NCBI GenBank assembly: GCA_041398705.1
Contig: JAWKUI010000003.1
Span: forward strand, 310,001-374,000
Source: NORP259 sp041398705
GTDB lineage: Bacteria; Planctomycetota; UBA1135; GCA-002686595
Direction of reading: 5' to 3'
DNA: 64,000 nucleotides
Below are positions 8,036 through 19,803 of the stretch, piece by piece. Every line of letters starts with the position of its first letter. Within the stretch, counting starts at the first letter, position 1. Under the pieces are notes generated by a model. The model had not been told where the DNA came from. It saw only the letters and a program-made list of their open reading frames with translations, and searched no databases. Made by a program: the position numbers and the translations under genes.

Positions 8036-8598
8036 CAAGTTGAATGCGGAACCGGAGGCAGATGTCCGGAGGCGAGACCGAGTCCTCGCCGGAGGGGCTG
8101 TTGCCTTAGGCATAGCGGAGAACGGGGAAACCAACTTGCACAAGGGGAAGTATCCGCATTCCCCTGCAAGGGGACCCGAGTGCAACGGAAGAATCGAATC
8201 GATTTCTTCGTACGCCTCGGGTCCTCCGCGCATGGGAATCGGTTGTTGTCACAGCGTGTACTGCCCGCCGAGACGTGGATGGGACTCAAGACCGACGACA
8301 ACTTCCGCGCCCAGCAGGCCGGCCCGGACGCGATGGGGATGGCGCGGGGCTGTGCGAGGTCTTGAGGCAGAGGATCTCCGTCTTTGGCGCCAAGAATCGG
8401 CCGCTAGCCGTCAGGGCAGCCGGGGTTCCAGGGCAGTAGCGGCACCGCATGGGCTTTGGGACCGCTCTCTTGCGTTGGCCAGGTTGCGGGATTGGGGGAA
8501 TGGACTACTTTGGCTTTGGGTATCCGAAGGCGTTTCTTGGGTGAGGGTCTCCAATCTGCTGGTGCGCTGAGATGTCCAGTCCCCTTAATCCAATTGCC
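8036..8598 (+). other. Intergenic DNA between array copies 1 and 2
   Basis: No convincing gene. It contains duplicated non-coding blocks: a downstream block also found after copy 3 (8036-8270), a block near 8276-8365 that also occurs before copies 1 and 4, and a promoter-proximal block of about 200 bp shared with copies 3 and 4. In one plus frame the second block reads GLKTDDNFRAQQAGPDAM, which may be the end of a decayed gene. Confidence 0.6.
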
Positions 8599-9864
8599 AT
8601 GCAAACATTTGCCCTCCGGCACTCCGCCCATCTCCTTGCCCTCTGCTCGCCCGTCGCTGCCCAGATGGTCACATTTTGCCCGCCCAACGCGAATTCCACG
8701 GGCAGTGGAGCAACCTTGTCCGGTGCCATCGGAACCGTGTTGAGCAATCGATTGCACCTGGAAGTGACTGGCGGAGTGCCGAATGAGTTCGGGTACTTTT
8801 TGGTGGGGGACCAAGCTTCTCCTGCCAATCCGATCAGCATGGGGATGCTCTGCTTGGGTGGAGCCGGTTCGAGCGTCTACAGGTACAACCTCTCAGGCAC
8901 GGTTTGGTCCTCCTTAGGACAATTCAATGCCGCAGGCACCTTTGTGAATGTCGTGGGCACTTCAGTGAGCGGCACGGGCTTCGAAGTGCCGGGAACGATC
9001 CCCGATGGGGTATTCAGCCCGATTCTGCTGGGTGAAACCTGGCACTTTCAGCTTTGGTACCGCGATTCGGCCGCGCAGGCGGGGAGCTCAAACTTCTCCA
9101 ATGGTTTGAGCGTGACATTCAATCCGCCGGGAACTCCGATTGCCGGCATGGTCCCGATTCCGGCGGGAACGTTTCAAATGGGTTCGAGTGCTCCTCCCGG
9201 AGCCCCCTACCACCCGGGTTCCAATGAGCACCCTGTCCATACCGTTACGATCAGCCAGAGCTTCTGGATGTCGGCAACCGAGGTGACCCAGGCTCAGTAC
9301 CAGGCACTGATGGGCGCAAACCCATCCTTTTTCAGCGGGGGCAATCGTCCCGTCGAACAAGTGACCTGGAACAATGCGCGGGCCTATTGTGCGGCATTGA
9401 CCGCTCAAGAACTGGCATTCGGAAACGTTCCCAATGGCTTTGAGTATCGGTTGCCCACCGAAGCGGAATGGGAGTACGCCTGTCGCGGCGGAACGACGAC
9501 AGAATTCCACTATGGCGATGCCCTGTACTGCGACGATGGGAACTTCGATACAAGCCTGCACTCAGGGGAAGACTGCTACTCTTTGTACACCGTCAATGTG
9601 GGCAGCTACAGTCCCAATGCCTTTGGGCTTTACGACATGCACGGGAATGTCTCGGAGTGGTGCCTAGACAGCTACGCTGTTTATGGTGCCGGGGCCGCTT
9701 CCGACCCTTTCGTGACCGGCGGTCCCTACCGTGTGTTGCGGGGCGGCAGTTGGAACTTCGACTCTAGCCTCTGCCGGTCCCCGTTCCGGAACTACCACTC
9801 TCCTGCCATTGCGAACTACAGTTTCGGCTTTCGGGTCGTACTTGCTCCGATTCGCGTCCCCTAG
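8599..9864 (+). CDS. Secreted FGE-sulfatase-domain protein, array copy 2
   Basis: 421 residues, starting at the ATG before a signal peptide (MQTFALRHSAHLLALCSPVAA). The two-domain order is the same as in copy 1: the recurring beta-rich domain (VPNEFGYFLVGDQASPANP, TWHFQLWYRDSAAQAGSSNF) followed by the FGE-like domain (PAGTFQMGSSAPPG, YRLPTEAEWEYACRGGTTTE, GLYDMHGNVSEWC, RGGSWNFDSSLC). As in copy 1, only the second of the two FGE catalytic cysteine positions is Cys; the first is Phe. Between the paralogs the variable parts are the loops facing the FGE ligand groove (for example YHPGSNEHPVHT against YFNTASTQPVHT), while the framework is nearly constant. That suggests diversified ligand binding, which is inference. 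Confidence 0.85.
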   Translation: MQTFALRHSAHLLALCSPVAAQMVTFCPPNANSTGSGATLSGAIGTVLSNRLHLEVTGGVPNEFGYFLVGDQASPANPISMGMLCLGGAGSSVYRYNLSGTVWSSLGQFNAAGTFVNVVGTSVSGTGFEVPGTIPDGVFSPILLGETWHFQLWYRDSAAQAGSSNFSNGLSVTFNPPGTPIAGMVPIPAGTFQMGSSAPPGAPYHPGSNEHPVHTVTISQSFWMSATEVTQAQYQALMGANPSFFSGGNRPVEQVTWNNARAYCAALTAQELAFGNVPNGFEYRLPTEAEWEYACRGGTTTEFHYGDALYCDDGNFDTSLHSGEDCYSLYTVNVGSYSPNAFGLYDMHGNVSEWCLDSYAVYGAGAASDPFVTGGPYRVLRGGSWNFDSSLCRSPFRNYHSPAIANYSFGFRVVLAPIRVP

Positions 9865-10451
9865 CGGGAGTTCAGCGTAGGAGGACGGCGGAGCGGGAAT
9901 TGTAACGGCGAAAATCTGGCGCATTTGTGTAGGGGGTCACCCAAGGGCAGGACCTTCGCAGCAAACACGCGAAGGAATGCCCGCCAGGCCATCGCGAAGC
10001 AATCTTGGCGCCTGCCTGAGCGCTGCGCGGCGTTTGCGGTCAAGCGCTGCGCAGTCGGTTGAACGGCGCGGCGGGCGGGGGCGGGGCGCTCAGGTCTTCT
10101 ATCCTCGCGCCGGCCCAGGTGTGGCTGTCGTCGACCAGCAGGCTCCGACGGTGATCGTACCGATTCCGATATCCAGAGCCAGCCCATGGCCCTGTCCCGC
10201 GCATGAGGGGGGTTTCGAAGCAGGGGATCTCGGTCATTGGCGCCGAGAATCGGCCGCTTGCCGTCAGGGCAGCTAGGGTTCTAACGCAGGAGCGGCACCG
10301 CAGGGGCCTTGGGGCCGCTTGGTTGAGGTGGCTGGGTTGCGGGATTGGGGGAATGGGGTACTCTGGCTTCGGGTACCTGATAGCTTTGCTTGAGTGTGGT
10401 TTTTCAATCCCCTGGTGCGCTGCGGTGTCCCCTCGACTTGATCCGATTGCC
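9865..10451 (+). other. Intergenic DNA between array copies 2 and 3
   Basis: This contains a truncated copy of the 3' end of the gene at 13962-14669 (listed separately) and the promoter-proximal block shared with copies 2 and 4 (from about 10205). No full gene is seen. Confidence 0.6.
10040..10147 (-). pseudogene. Fragment duplicating the 3' end of the 13962 gene
   Basis: On the minus strand this encodes SLLVDDSHTWAGARIEDLSA and then a Pro/Ala-rich end, RLRSA, followed by a stop. It matches the last 34 residues of the intact hypothetical protein at 13962-14669 (SLLVDFSHTWAGAMIEDLSA...LLRGA). Upstream of this point the similarity ends abruptly. The fragment lies between FGE copies 2 and 3, whereas the intact gene follows copy 4, so a unit carrying both an FGE gene and this neighbour was probably duplicated and later lost most of the neighbour. 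Confidence 0.75.
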
Positions 10452-11717
10452 ATGATTGCATCCGTCCTCCGGCATTCCGCTCTTCTCCTCGCCCTCTACT
10501 CGTCGGCCACTGCCCAGATGGTCACGTTCTGCCCGCCTAACGTGAATTCCACGGGCAGCGCAGCAACCTTGTCCGGTGCCTTTGGAAGTGGGGTTGGAAG
10601 CGGTTTGCACCTGGAAGTGACGGGCGGGGTGCCGAACGAGTTCGGGTACTTCGCGGTGGGGGACCAGGTTTCCCCGGCCACTCCGATCAGCTTGGGGTTG
10701 CTTTGCTTGGGTGGAGGGGGGGCGCGCGTCTATCGTTACAACGCCTCGGGCACGGCTTGGTTCTCTATCGGCCAATTCAATGCCGCTGGCACCTTTGTGA
10801 ACGGGGCGGGCACATCCGCGATCGGGACCGGCTTCGATGTCCCGAACACTATTCCCGATGGGGTGCCCAGCCAGATCCTGCTTGGCGACACCTGGCACTT
10901 TCAGTTTTGGTACCGCGATTCGCCCGCGCAGGCTGGCAGCTCAAACCTCTCGAATGGTTTGAGCGTGACGTTCCATCCTCCGGGGACTCCGATCGCGGGC
11001 ATGATTGCGATCCCAGCGGGTACCTTCCAGATGGGCTCGAATGCACCCTCCGGGCCTCCCTACTTTGGCGGACCCTACACTCAGCCGGTCCACACCGTGA
11101 CGATCAGCCAGAACTTCTGGATGTCGTCAACCGAGGTAACGCAGGCCCAGTACCAAGCCCTCATGGGGGGGAACCCTTCCAACTTCGTGGGGGCCAATCG
11201 TCCCGTAGAACAAGTGAGCTGGCACGACGCGCGGGCCTACTGCGCCGCACTCACAGCTCAAGAGCAGGCTTTGGGGAACGTTCCCGGTGGGGTCGAGTAT
11301 CGGTTGCCCACTGAGGCGGAATGGGAGTATGCCTGTCGCGGTGGAACCACAACCGAATTCCACTATGGCGCATCCCTCTTTTGTGGCGACGCGAAGTTCG
11401 GGAATAGCTACCACTCAAACTCCAGCTGTGGATCCGGAGGGACAGTCAACGTGGGCAGCTACCTTCCCAACGCTTTTGGACTCTACGACATGCACGGAAA
11501 CGTTTGGGAGTGGTGCTTGGACAGCTACGCAGATTATGTTGCGGGAGCCGTAACCGATCCGTTCGTGACCGGGGGCACCGACCGTGTGGTCCGGGGCGGC
11601 TGCTGGTTCAATGACTCCTTCTTCTGCCGGTCCGCAGTTCGGGTGAACTACGATCCGGCCAACACGTACTTCAACCTGGGCTTCCGGGTTGTGCTTGCCC
11701 CGGTTCTCATCCCTTAG
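10452..11717 (+). CDS. Secreted FGE-sulfatase-domain protein, array copy 3
   Basis: 421 residues from the ATG at 10452. The open frame extends 83 codons further upstream, but that part is duplicated promoter DNA, and the signal peptide (MIASVLRHSALLLALYSSATA) fixes the start. Domain 1 has NSTGSAATLSGAFGSG, VPNEFGYFAVGDQ and TWHFQFWYRDSPAQAGSSNL. Domain 2 has PAGTFQMGSNAPSGPPYFGG, YRLPTEAEWEYACRGGTTTE and GLYDMHGNVWEWC. The cysteine motif is altered to RGGCWFNDSFFC: an extra Cys replaces Ser, the canonical first Cys is Asn, and the second Cys is kept. Secreted; ligand unknown. Confidence 0.85.
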   Translation: MIASVLRHSALLLALYSSATAQMVTFCPPNVNSTGSAATLSGAFGSGVGSGLHLEVTGGVPNEFGYFAVGDQVSPATPISLGLLCLGGGGARVYRYNASGTAWFSIGQFNAAGTFVNGAGTSAIGTGFDVPNTIPDGVPSQILLGDTWHFQFWYRDSPAQAGSSNLSNGLSVTFHPPGTPIAGMIAIPAGTFQMGSNAPSGPPYFGGPYTQPVHTVTISQNFWMSSTEVTQAQYQALMGGNPSNFVGANRPVEQVSWHDARAYCAALTAQEQALGNVPGGVEYRLPTEAEWEYACRGGTTTEFHYGASLFCGDAKFGNSYHSNSSCGSGGTVNVGSYLPNAFGLYDMHGNVWEWCLDSYADYVAGAVTDPFVTGGTDRVVRGGCWFNDSFFCRSAVRVNYDPANTYFNLGFRVVLAPVLIP

Positions 11718-12524
11718 CAAGTTGAAAGCGGAGCCGGAGGCAGATGCCCGGAGGCGAGAGTTGAGTCCCCCGCAGAGGCCTGGGTTTCAGGCGTAGGGGA
11801 GAGCGGGATCCAATTGCAGTGGTCAGCATTCGTCCGCAGGGGATCCTGCGTGCGCCGGACGAAACGGATCTCTTCGTACGCCCCGGGTCTTCCGGCGTGG
11901 GAACAGGCTGTTGCAACAGTGTGTACTGCTCGCCGGTAGGTAATAGGCGAACAACTCAATTCCTGTAGTGGCTTGGACGGCTGAAGGTCTCCACCTCAGC
12001 TTCTCGCTGTGTGCCATGGGCGTCGAAGCCTATCGCCGCTGCACCCCGGCCATAAGGTAGTCAAACCCAACGGCCTGCGTGCGGGGGTATCGCTGTCGCC
12101 ATCGAGGAGTTCGCCCCGAAGCCCCTCATACTGCTTGGACCGGGCAAAACCCTTTGTGGAATCACCAGCTAGGTCCTGCTCGCCGAGACGTGGATGGGCC
12201 TCAAAATCCGCTACGACTTCCGTGCACGCTAGGCTGGCCCGGACGCGATGGTGGTATCGATGGGGCTGGCGCGGGTCTGAGCGAGGTTTCGAGGCAGGGG
12301 ATCTCCGTCTTTGGCGCCAAGAATCGGCCGATAGCCGTCAGGGCAGCCAGGATTCCAGCGCGGAAGCGGCATCGCGGGGGCTTCGTGACCGCTTTTCCGC
12401 GGTGGCTGGGTTGTGGGATTGGGGGGATGGGGTACTTTGGTTTTAGGTATCCGAAAGCGTTTCTTGTGTGCGGGTCTCCAATCCGCTGGCGCGCCGAGGG
12501 TCCCGTCCTCTTATTCCAACTGCC
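11718..12524 (+). other. Intergenic DNA between array copies 3 and 4
   Basis: 807 bp with no gene I can support. It begins with the CAAGTTGAA block also found after copy 1, then a unique stretch (about 11945-12185), a degraded GLKxxxDFRA block (about 12190-12280), and the promoter-proximal block shared with copies 2 and 3 (from about 12295). Confidence 0.6.
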
Positions 12525-13793
12525 ATGAAAGTTTCTGTTCTCCGGCATCCCGCCCTGCTCCTCACCCTTTGCTCGTCGGCCGCTGCCCAGGTTGTCACGT
12601 TCTGCCCGCCCAACGCGAATTCCACGGGAGGTGCGGCAACTTTGTCCGGTGCCTTTGGAAGCGGGGTCGGAAGCGGATTGCACCTCGAGGTGACGGGCGG
12701 GGTGCCGAACGAGTTCGGGTACTTCTTGGTGGGGGACCAGGTTTCCCCGTCTACGCCGATCAGCCTCGGGATGTTGTGCCTGGGTGGACCCGGTTCGAGC
12801 GTATACCGCTACAACGTTGCGGGCACGGACTGGTTTTCCATTGGACAGTTCGATGCTTCTGGCACCTTCGTGAATGCATCGGGGACCTCCGCGACCGGTA
12901 CGGGCTTTGACGTCCCCAGCACCATTCCTGATGGGGTGCCCAGTCCGATCGTGCTGGGCGATACCTGGCACTTCCAGCTTTGGTATCGGGACTCTCCGGC
13001 GCAGGCGGGTAGCTCCAACTTCTCGAATGGCTTGAGCGTGACGTTCCACCCTCCGGGGACTCCGATCGCGGGCATGGTTGCGATCCCGGCGGGAACCTTC
13101 CAGATGGGGTCGAATGCCCCGCTCGGGGCACCGTACTTTCCCTCCACAGGGGAGCAGCCTGTGCATACGGTGCACATCAGCCAGAGCTTCTGGATGTCGG
13201 CAACGGAGGTAACCCAGGGGCAGTATCAGGCTCTCATGGGGGTGAACCCTTCCTACTTTTCTGGGGGGGCCAATCGTCCCGTTGAACAAGTGAGCTGGCA
13301 CGATGCGCGGGCCTACTGTGCCGCTTTGACCGCCCAGGAGCAGGCTCTGGGCAACGTTCCCAATGGCTTCGAGTATCGGTTGCCCACTGAGGCGGAGTGG
13401 GAGTACGCCTGTCGCGCAGGAACCACAACCGAGTTCCACTATGGCGCATCCCTGCTCTGCGGCGAAGCGAAGTTCTACTTCAGCAACCACTCAGGCACGG
13501 ATTGCGGATCTGCGGGAACAACCGACGTGGGAAGCTACGCTCCCAATGGCTTTGGGCTTTTCGACATGCACGGGAACGTTTCCGAATGGTGCTTGGACAG
13601 CTATTCCGGCTATGGTGCGGGCACGGTAACCGACCCATTCGTCACCGGATGGCTCAACCGAGTGTTCCGGGGCGGCAACGGGGGCACCCCCTCCGCAGGC
13701 TGCCGGTCCGCGAGGCGTGAAAGCCTCGATCCGGCCGCTATGGCCGCTTTCGTGGGCTTCCGGGTCGTGCTTGCCGAGGAACTCGTCCCCTGA
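12525..13793 (+). CDS. Secreted FGE-sulfatase-domain protein, array copy 4
   Basis: 422 residues from the ATG at 12525, followed by a signal peptide (MKVSVLRHPALLLTLCSSAAA). It has the recurring beta-rich domain and then the FGE-like domain, as in the other copies. This is the most diverged copy around the former active site: RGGN replaces RGGS, and the following loop is GGTPSAGC, so again only the second cysteine position is kept. The tail ends GFRVVLAEELVP where the others end VLAPVLVP or similar. Framework motifs YRLPTEAEWEYACRAGTTTE and GLFDMHGNVSEWC remain. The divergence fits relaxed constraint on catalysis and retention as a binding scaffold. Confidence 0.85.
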   Translation: MKVSVLRHPALLLTLCSSAAAQVVTFCPPNANSTGGAATLSGAFGSGVGSGLHLEVTGGVPNEFGYFLVGDQVSPSTPISLGMLCLGGPGSSVYRYNVAGTDWFSIGQFDASGTFVNASGTSATGTGFDVPSTIPDGVPSPIVLGDTWHFQLWYRDSPAQAGSSNFSNGLSVTFHPPGTPIAGMVAIPAGTFQMGSNAPLGAPYFPSTGEQPVHTVHISQSFWMSATEVTQGQYQALMGVNPSYFSGGANRPVEQVSWHDARAYCAALTAQEQALGNVPNGFEYRLPTEAEWEYACRAGTTTEFHYGASLLCGEAKFYFSNHSGTDCGSAGTTDVGSYAPNGFGLFDMHGNVSEWCLDSYSGYGAGTVTDPFVTGWLNRVFRGGNGGTPSAGCRSARRESLDPAAMAAFVGFRVVLAEELVP

Positions 13794-13961
13794 AGGGCGG
13801 GCTAAGGCGCCGCGAGAAACGGGCGAGGAGGTGTGAGCCGTGCCTCCTCGCAGTTGCGACCCTGATTCCGTGGTCAGGGCGCAGCCGCGCGGAAGGCGCT
13901 TGAGGCCTGCCAGCGGAAGGGACAACTTCGCAGAGGCCGCCTAACTCTTGAAGGGGGGCGC

Positions 13962-14669
13962 TCAAGCGCCGCGCAGCAACGTGAACGGCGCGGCGGGCAG
14001 GGGAGGGGCGCTCAGGTCTTCGATCATCGCGCCGGCCCAGGTGTGGCTGAAGTCGACCAGCAGGCTTTCGCGGTTTTGGCGGGGGCACTTGGAGGTCATC
14101 AGGCCGGCGACGAGTTCTTCGGCTTCGCGGCGCACCGGGTGGGTGGGGTCTTCGGGCAGTTCGAAGCAGGGGCCGGCCCAGAGGGCGATGCCGGGGAAGG
14201 CGATCAGGCGCACCAGGTAGTCGCGGCCGGGCGTGAGGGGCACGGGCCAGGATTGGGTGGAGACGAAGAAGCTGGTGCCGGAGTTGCGGTCGACGGCGCG
14301 TTGGCTGCCGAGTTCGGTGACTTCGCCGACGCGCATGATGCGCACGCGGGCTTCGACGAGTTTGCGCAGGATGAGGATCTCTACGGGGCTCAGCTTTTCG
14401 ATCGCGAGCACGTGATCGACGGCGGAGAGGTCGCCGCCGCAATCCATGTCGCACACGGCGAGGGATTCGAAGTTGAGCAGGCAGGTGGGGTCCGCCTGCA
14501 GCATGCGGGCGGCCTCGTCACTCAACTCGTCGCACATGCCCTCCCAGTACCACTCGCTGAGCTCGCTGATCGCATCGGCAAAACGCGGTCGCTGGACCCA
14601 TGCGAGCAATCGGTGGCGCAGGGAATTCCAGACTTCGGAGAGGGGGGGAGCAGGGAGGGGAGTTTGCAC
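13962..14669 (-). CDS. Conserved hypothetical protein, 235 residues
   Basis: Soluble, mixed-charge protein without signal peptide or membrane segment. The N-terminal part is helical (VWNSLRHRLLAWVQRP, ELSEWYWEGMCDELSDEAA). The C-terminal part has mostly beta character, with GRDYLVRLIAFPGIALWAGP and SLLVDFSHTWAGAMIEDLSA. I do not recognise a family. Its reality is supported by a separate truncated copy of its last 34 codons at 10040-10147 that kept the reading frame and stop. It starts 16 codons before a proline-rich leader and is transcribed away from metH, towards the FGE array. Function unknown. Confidence 0.6.
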   Translation of the reverse strand: MQTPLPAPPLSEVWNSLRHRLLAWVQRPRFADAISELSEWYWEGMCDELSDEAARMLQADPTCLLNFESLAVCDMDCGGDLSAVDHVLAIEKLSPVEILILRKLVEARVRIMRVGEVTELGSQRAVDRNSGTSFFVSTQSWPVPLTPGRDYLVRLIAFPGIALWAGPCFELPEDPTHPVRREAEELVAGLMTSKCPRQNRESLLVDFSHTWAGAMIEDLSAPPLPAAPFTLLRGA

Positions 14670-14865
14670 GGGGAATCTTGCGAAGCAGCCGTCGGAACGC
14701 GGTGCATCGTAGGATTCGAAAGGGCCGAGTCATGCTCCAAGCGAAATGGTCTCACGATCGCGCACGAGCGGTGCATTCGTGAGACAAGGCGTTTCGCGCG
14801 TGCGACGGAGGCGAAGTGCGGACCTTCGCGGAGCGGAACGGGGTTGTCGACCGCGCGGATGCAAA

Positions 14866-14896
14866 CGCCCCCGTTCGCCGGGCGGCAAACGGGGGC
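14866..14896 (-). terminator. Inverted repeat downstream of metH
   Basis: CGCCCCCGTTcGCC pairs with GGCaAACGGGGGCG across a short GC-rich loop, 61 bp beyond the metH stop. On the minus strand it is followed only by GTTTGC, so the T-run is weak. It is a likely terminator for the sahR-metH unit. Confidence 0.5.
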
Positions 14897-14956
14897 GCGT
14901 GTCTGTCCTGATCTGGTACCCGAGGGCGGCTCAGGATCGTCTGGAGCGGGGTCCGG

Positions 14957-18663
<3,707 letters not shown>

Positions 18664-18667
<4 letters not shown>

Positions 18668-19620
18668 CGTTTCAGTTGCTTCGCGGGCTTGGGGCAGGCC
18701 GTACCGGTGGCGAGCAGGGTCATGAAGTGGGGCGGGACCGGGTCGCGCGCGATGCGGGAGACGGTCACGTCCTGGAAGCCGGCTTCGTGCACGAGGCGTT
18801 CCAGGTCGGGTTCGGTGAAACCGAGCAGGCGATGCAGGTGGCGGTCGCGCACCCAGTCCTCGTTGTGGGCGAGCAGATCGATCACGATCAACTTGCCGCC
18901 GGGAACGAGCACGCGCCGCGCTTCGGCGAGGGCTGCAGAAGGCGTGTCCACGTGGTGCAGGGCCTGGCTGAGCACGGCCACGTCGAAGGAGGCGTCCTCG
19001 AGCGGCAGGTCCTCGATGCGGCCTTCCACTGAATGGATGTTCGTGAAACCGCGCTTTTGCGCGCGCAGCTCGAGCTGCCCCAGCATCTCGGGGGAGAGGT
19101 CGACCGCGGTGACCGATTCGGCCACCTCGGCCAGCATCAGGGTCAAGAGGCCGTCGCCGATGCCCAGGTCCACGTAGCGGGCGCGGGGGGCGAGTTGCAG
19201 CAGGGCGCGGGCCAGACCCTCCCAGGTGCGGCCGGGCAGTTCCTGCTCGCCGAAGGTCGACGCGACCCGGTCGAAGTTGGAACGCGCTTCCCGTTCCTTG
19301 CGCGCCTGCAAAGCCTCGAAGCCCGCCAGATCGTCGCGGAACTCGATGCTTTGGCGTTGGGCGGCGAGCAGGTCTTTCACCGTATCGCTATCGGCAGCCG
19401 CGCCCAGGCTGTAAAGGCTCCGGCGGCCGAGTCGGCGGTCCTGGACCAGTTCCACCTCTTTGAGGAGGGTCAGCTGGGTGGAAACCCGGCTCTGGCCCAT
19501 GTTGAGGATCTCCATGAGTTCGCTGACCGACAGCTCCCCGAGGGAGAGCAGGTGCAGCAGGCGCAGGCGGGTTTCGTCCCCCAGGGCCTTGATCCAGCGG
19601 GTGGTGGCGGCGAGATCCAT
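18664..19620 (-). CDS. ArsR-type regulator fused to a SAM-methyltransferase fold (SahR-like)
   Basis: 318 residues from MDLAATTRWIKALGDETRLR; the open frame extends further upstream, but the conserved ArsR start fixes the ATG at 19620. Residues 1-95 are an ArsR/SmtB winged helix (LLSLGELSVSELMEILNMGQSRVSTQL). Residues of about 140-300 are a class I methyltransferase fold: YVDLGIGDGLLTLMLAE (motif I), VTAVDLSPEMLGQLE, and SQALHHVDTPSAALAEARRV with VPGGKLIVIDLL. The same domain pair occurs in SahR, which senses S-adenosylhomocysteine and represses methionine-cycle genes in several Proteobacteria. Coupling to metH by a 4-bp overlap strongly supports such a role here; the effector is inferred. 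No ArsR metal-binding Cys cluster is evident. Confidence 0.85.
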
Positions 19621-19623
19621 CGA

Positions 19624-19648
19624 TTGATCCAGATTAGATGATCGGATC
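19624..19648 (-). promoter_or_regulatory. Candidate operator upstream of the sahR-metH operon
   Basis: Just upstream of the regulator's ATG lies an AT-richer stretch with repeated GATC half-sites: GATCCAGATTAGATGATCGG followed by ATC. ArsR regulators commonly bind imperfect palindromes close to their own start. This is a position-based guess, not a match to a known motif. Confidence 0.3.
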
Positions 19649-19803
19649 GCCCCATGGCCAAAAGAAAGCCCAAAAAGCTTCCGTGAAGGGAAAGGTTTCG
19701 CCCCGGGCACACCCCTGGCGCTCGGAGGAACGCGTGCCCAGGCCCCGGCTTCGGGGCTTGATAGGAGCGCAGACCCGCGGAGCGGGCCTGGGCCCGGCCG
19801 GGC

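Larger units (their letters stand above)
6437..13793 (+). repeat. Tandem array of four duplicated FGE-like gene units
   Basis: Four paralogous genes start at 6770, 8599, 10452 and 12525 (spacing 1829, 1853 and 2073 bp), with nearly identical lengths of 421-422 codons. Flanking non-coding DNA is duplicated too. Upstream of units 1, 2 and 4 is a block containing CGACTTCCGCGCCCACCAGG or a close variant; upstream of units 2-4 is GATCTCCGTCTTTGGCGCCA or a variant. Downstream of units 1 and 3 is a shared block beginning CAAGTTGAA. The array therefore grew by duplication of whole gene-plus-promoter units. Confidence 0.85.

Noticed and set aside
12201..13490. 429-residue ORF antisense to FGE copy 4
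   Set aside because: No conserved pattern; mirrors the sense gene.
6770..13793. Formylglycine-generating sulfatase activators
   Set aside because: First catalytic Cys is missing in all four and no sulfatase gene is present in the window.
19621..19803. S-adenosylhomocysteine or cobalamin riboswitch upstream of sahR-metH
   Set aside because: GC-rich leader contains CTCCGAGCGCC but not the conserved core of either riboswitch in order.
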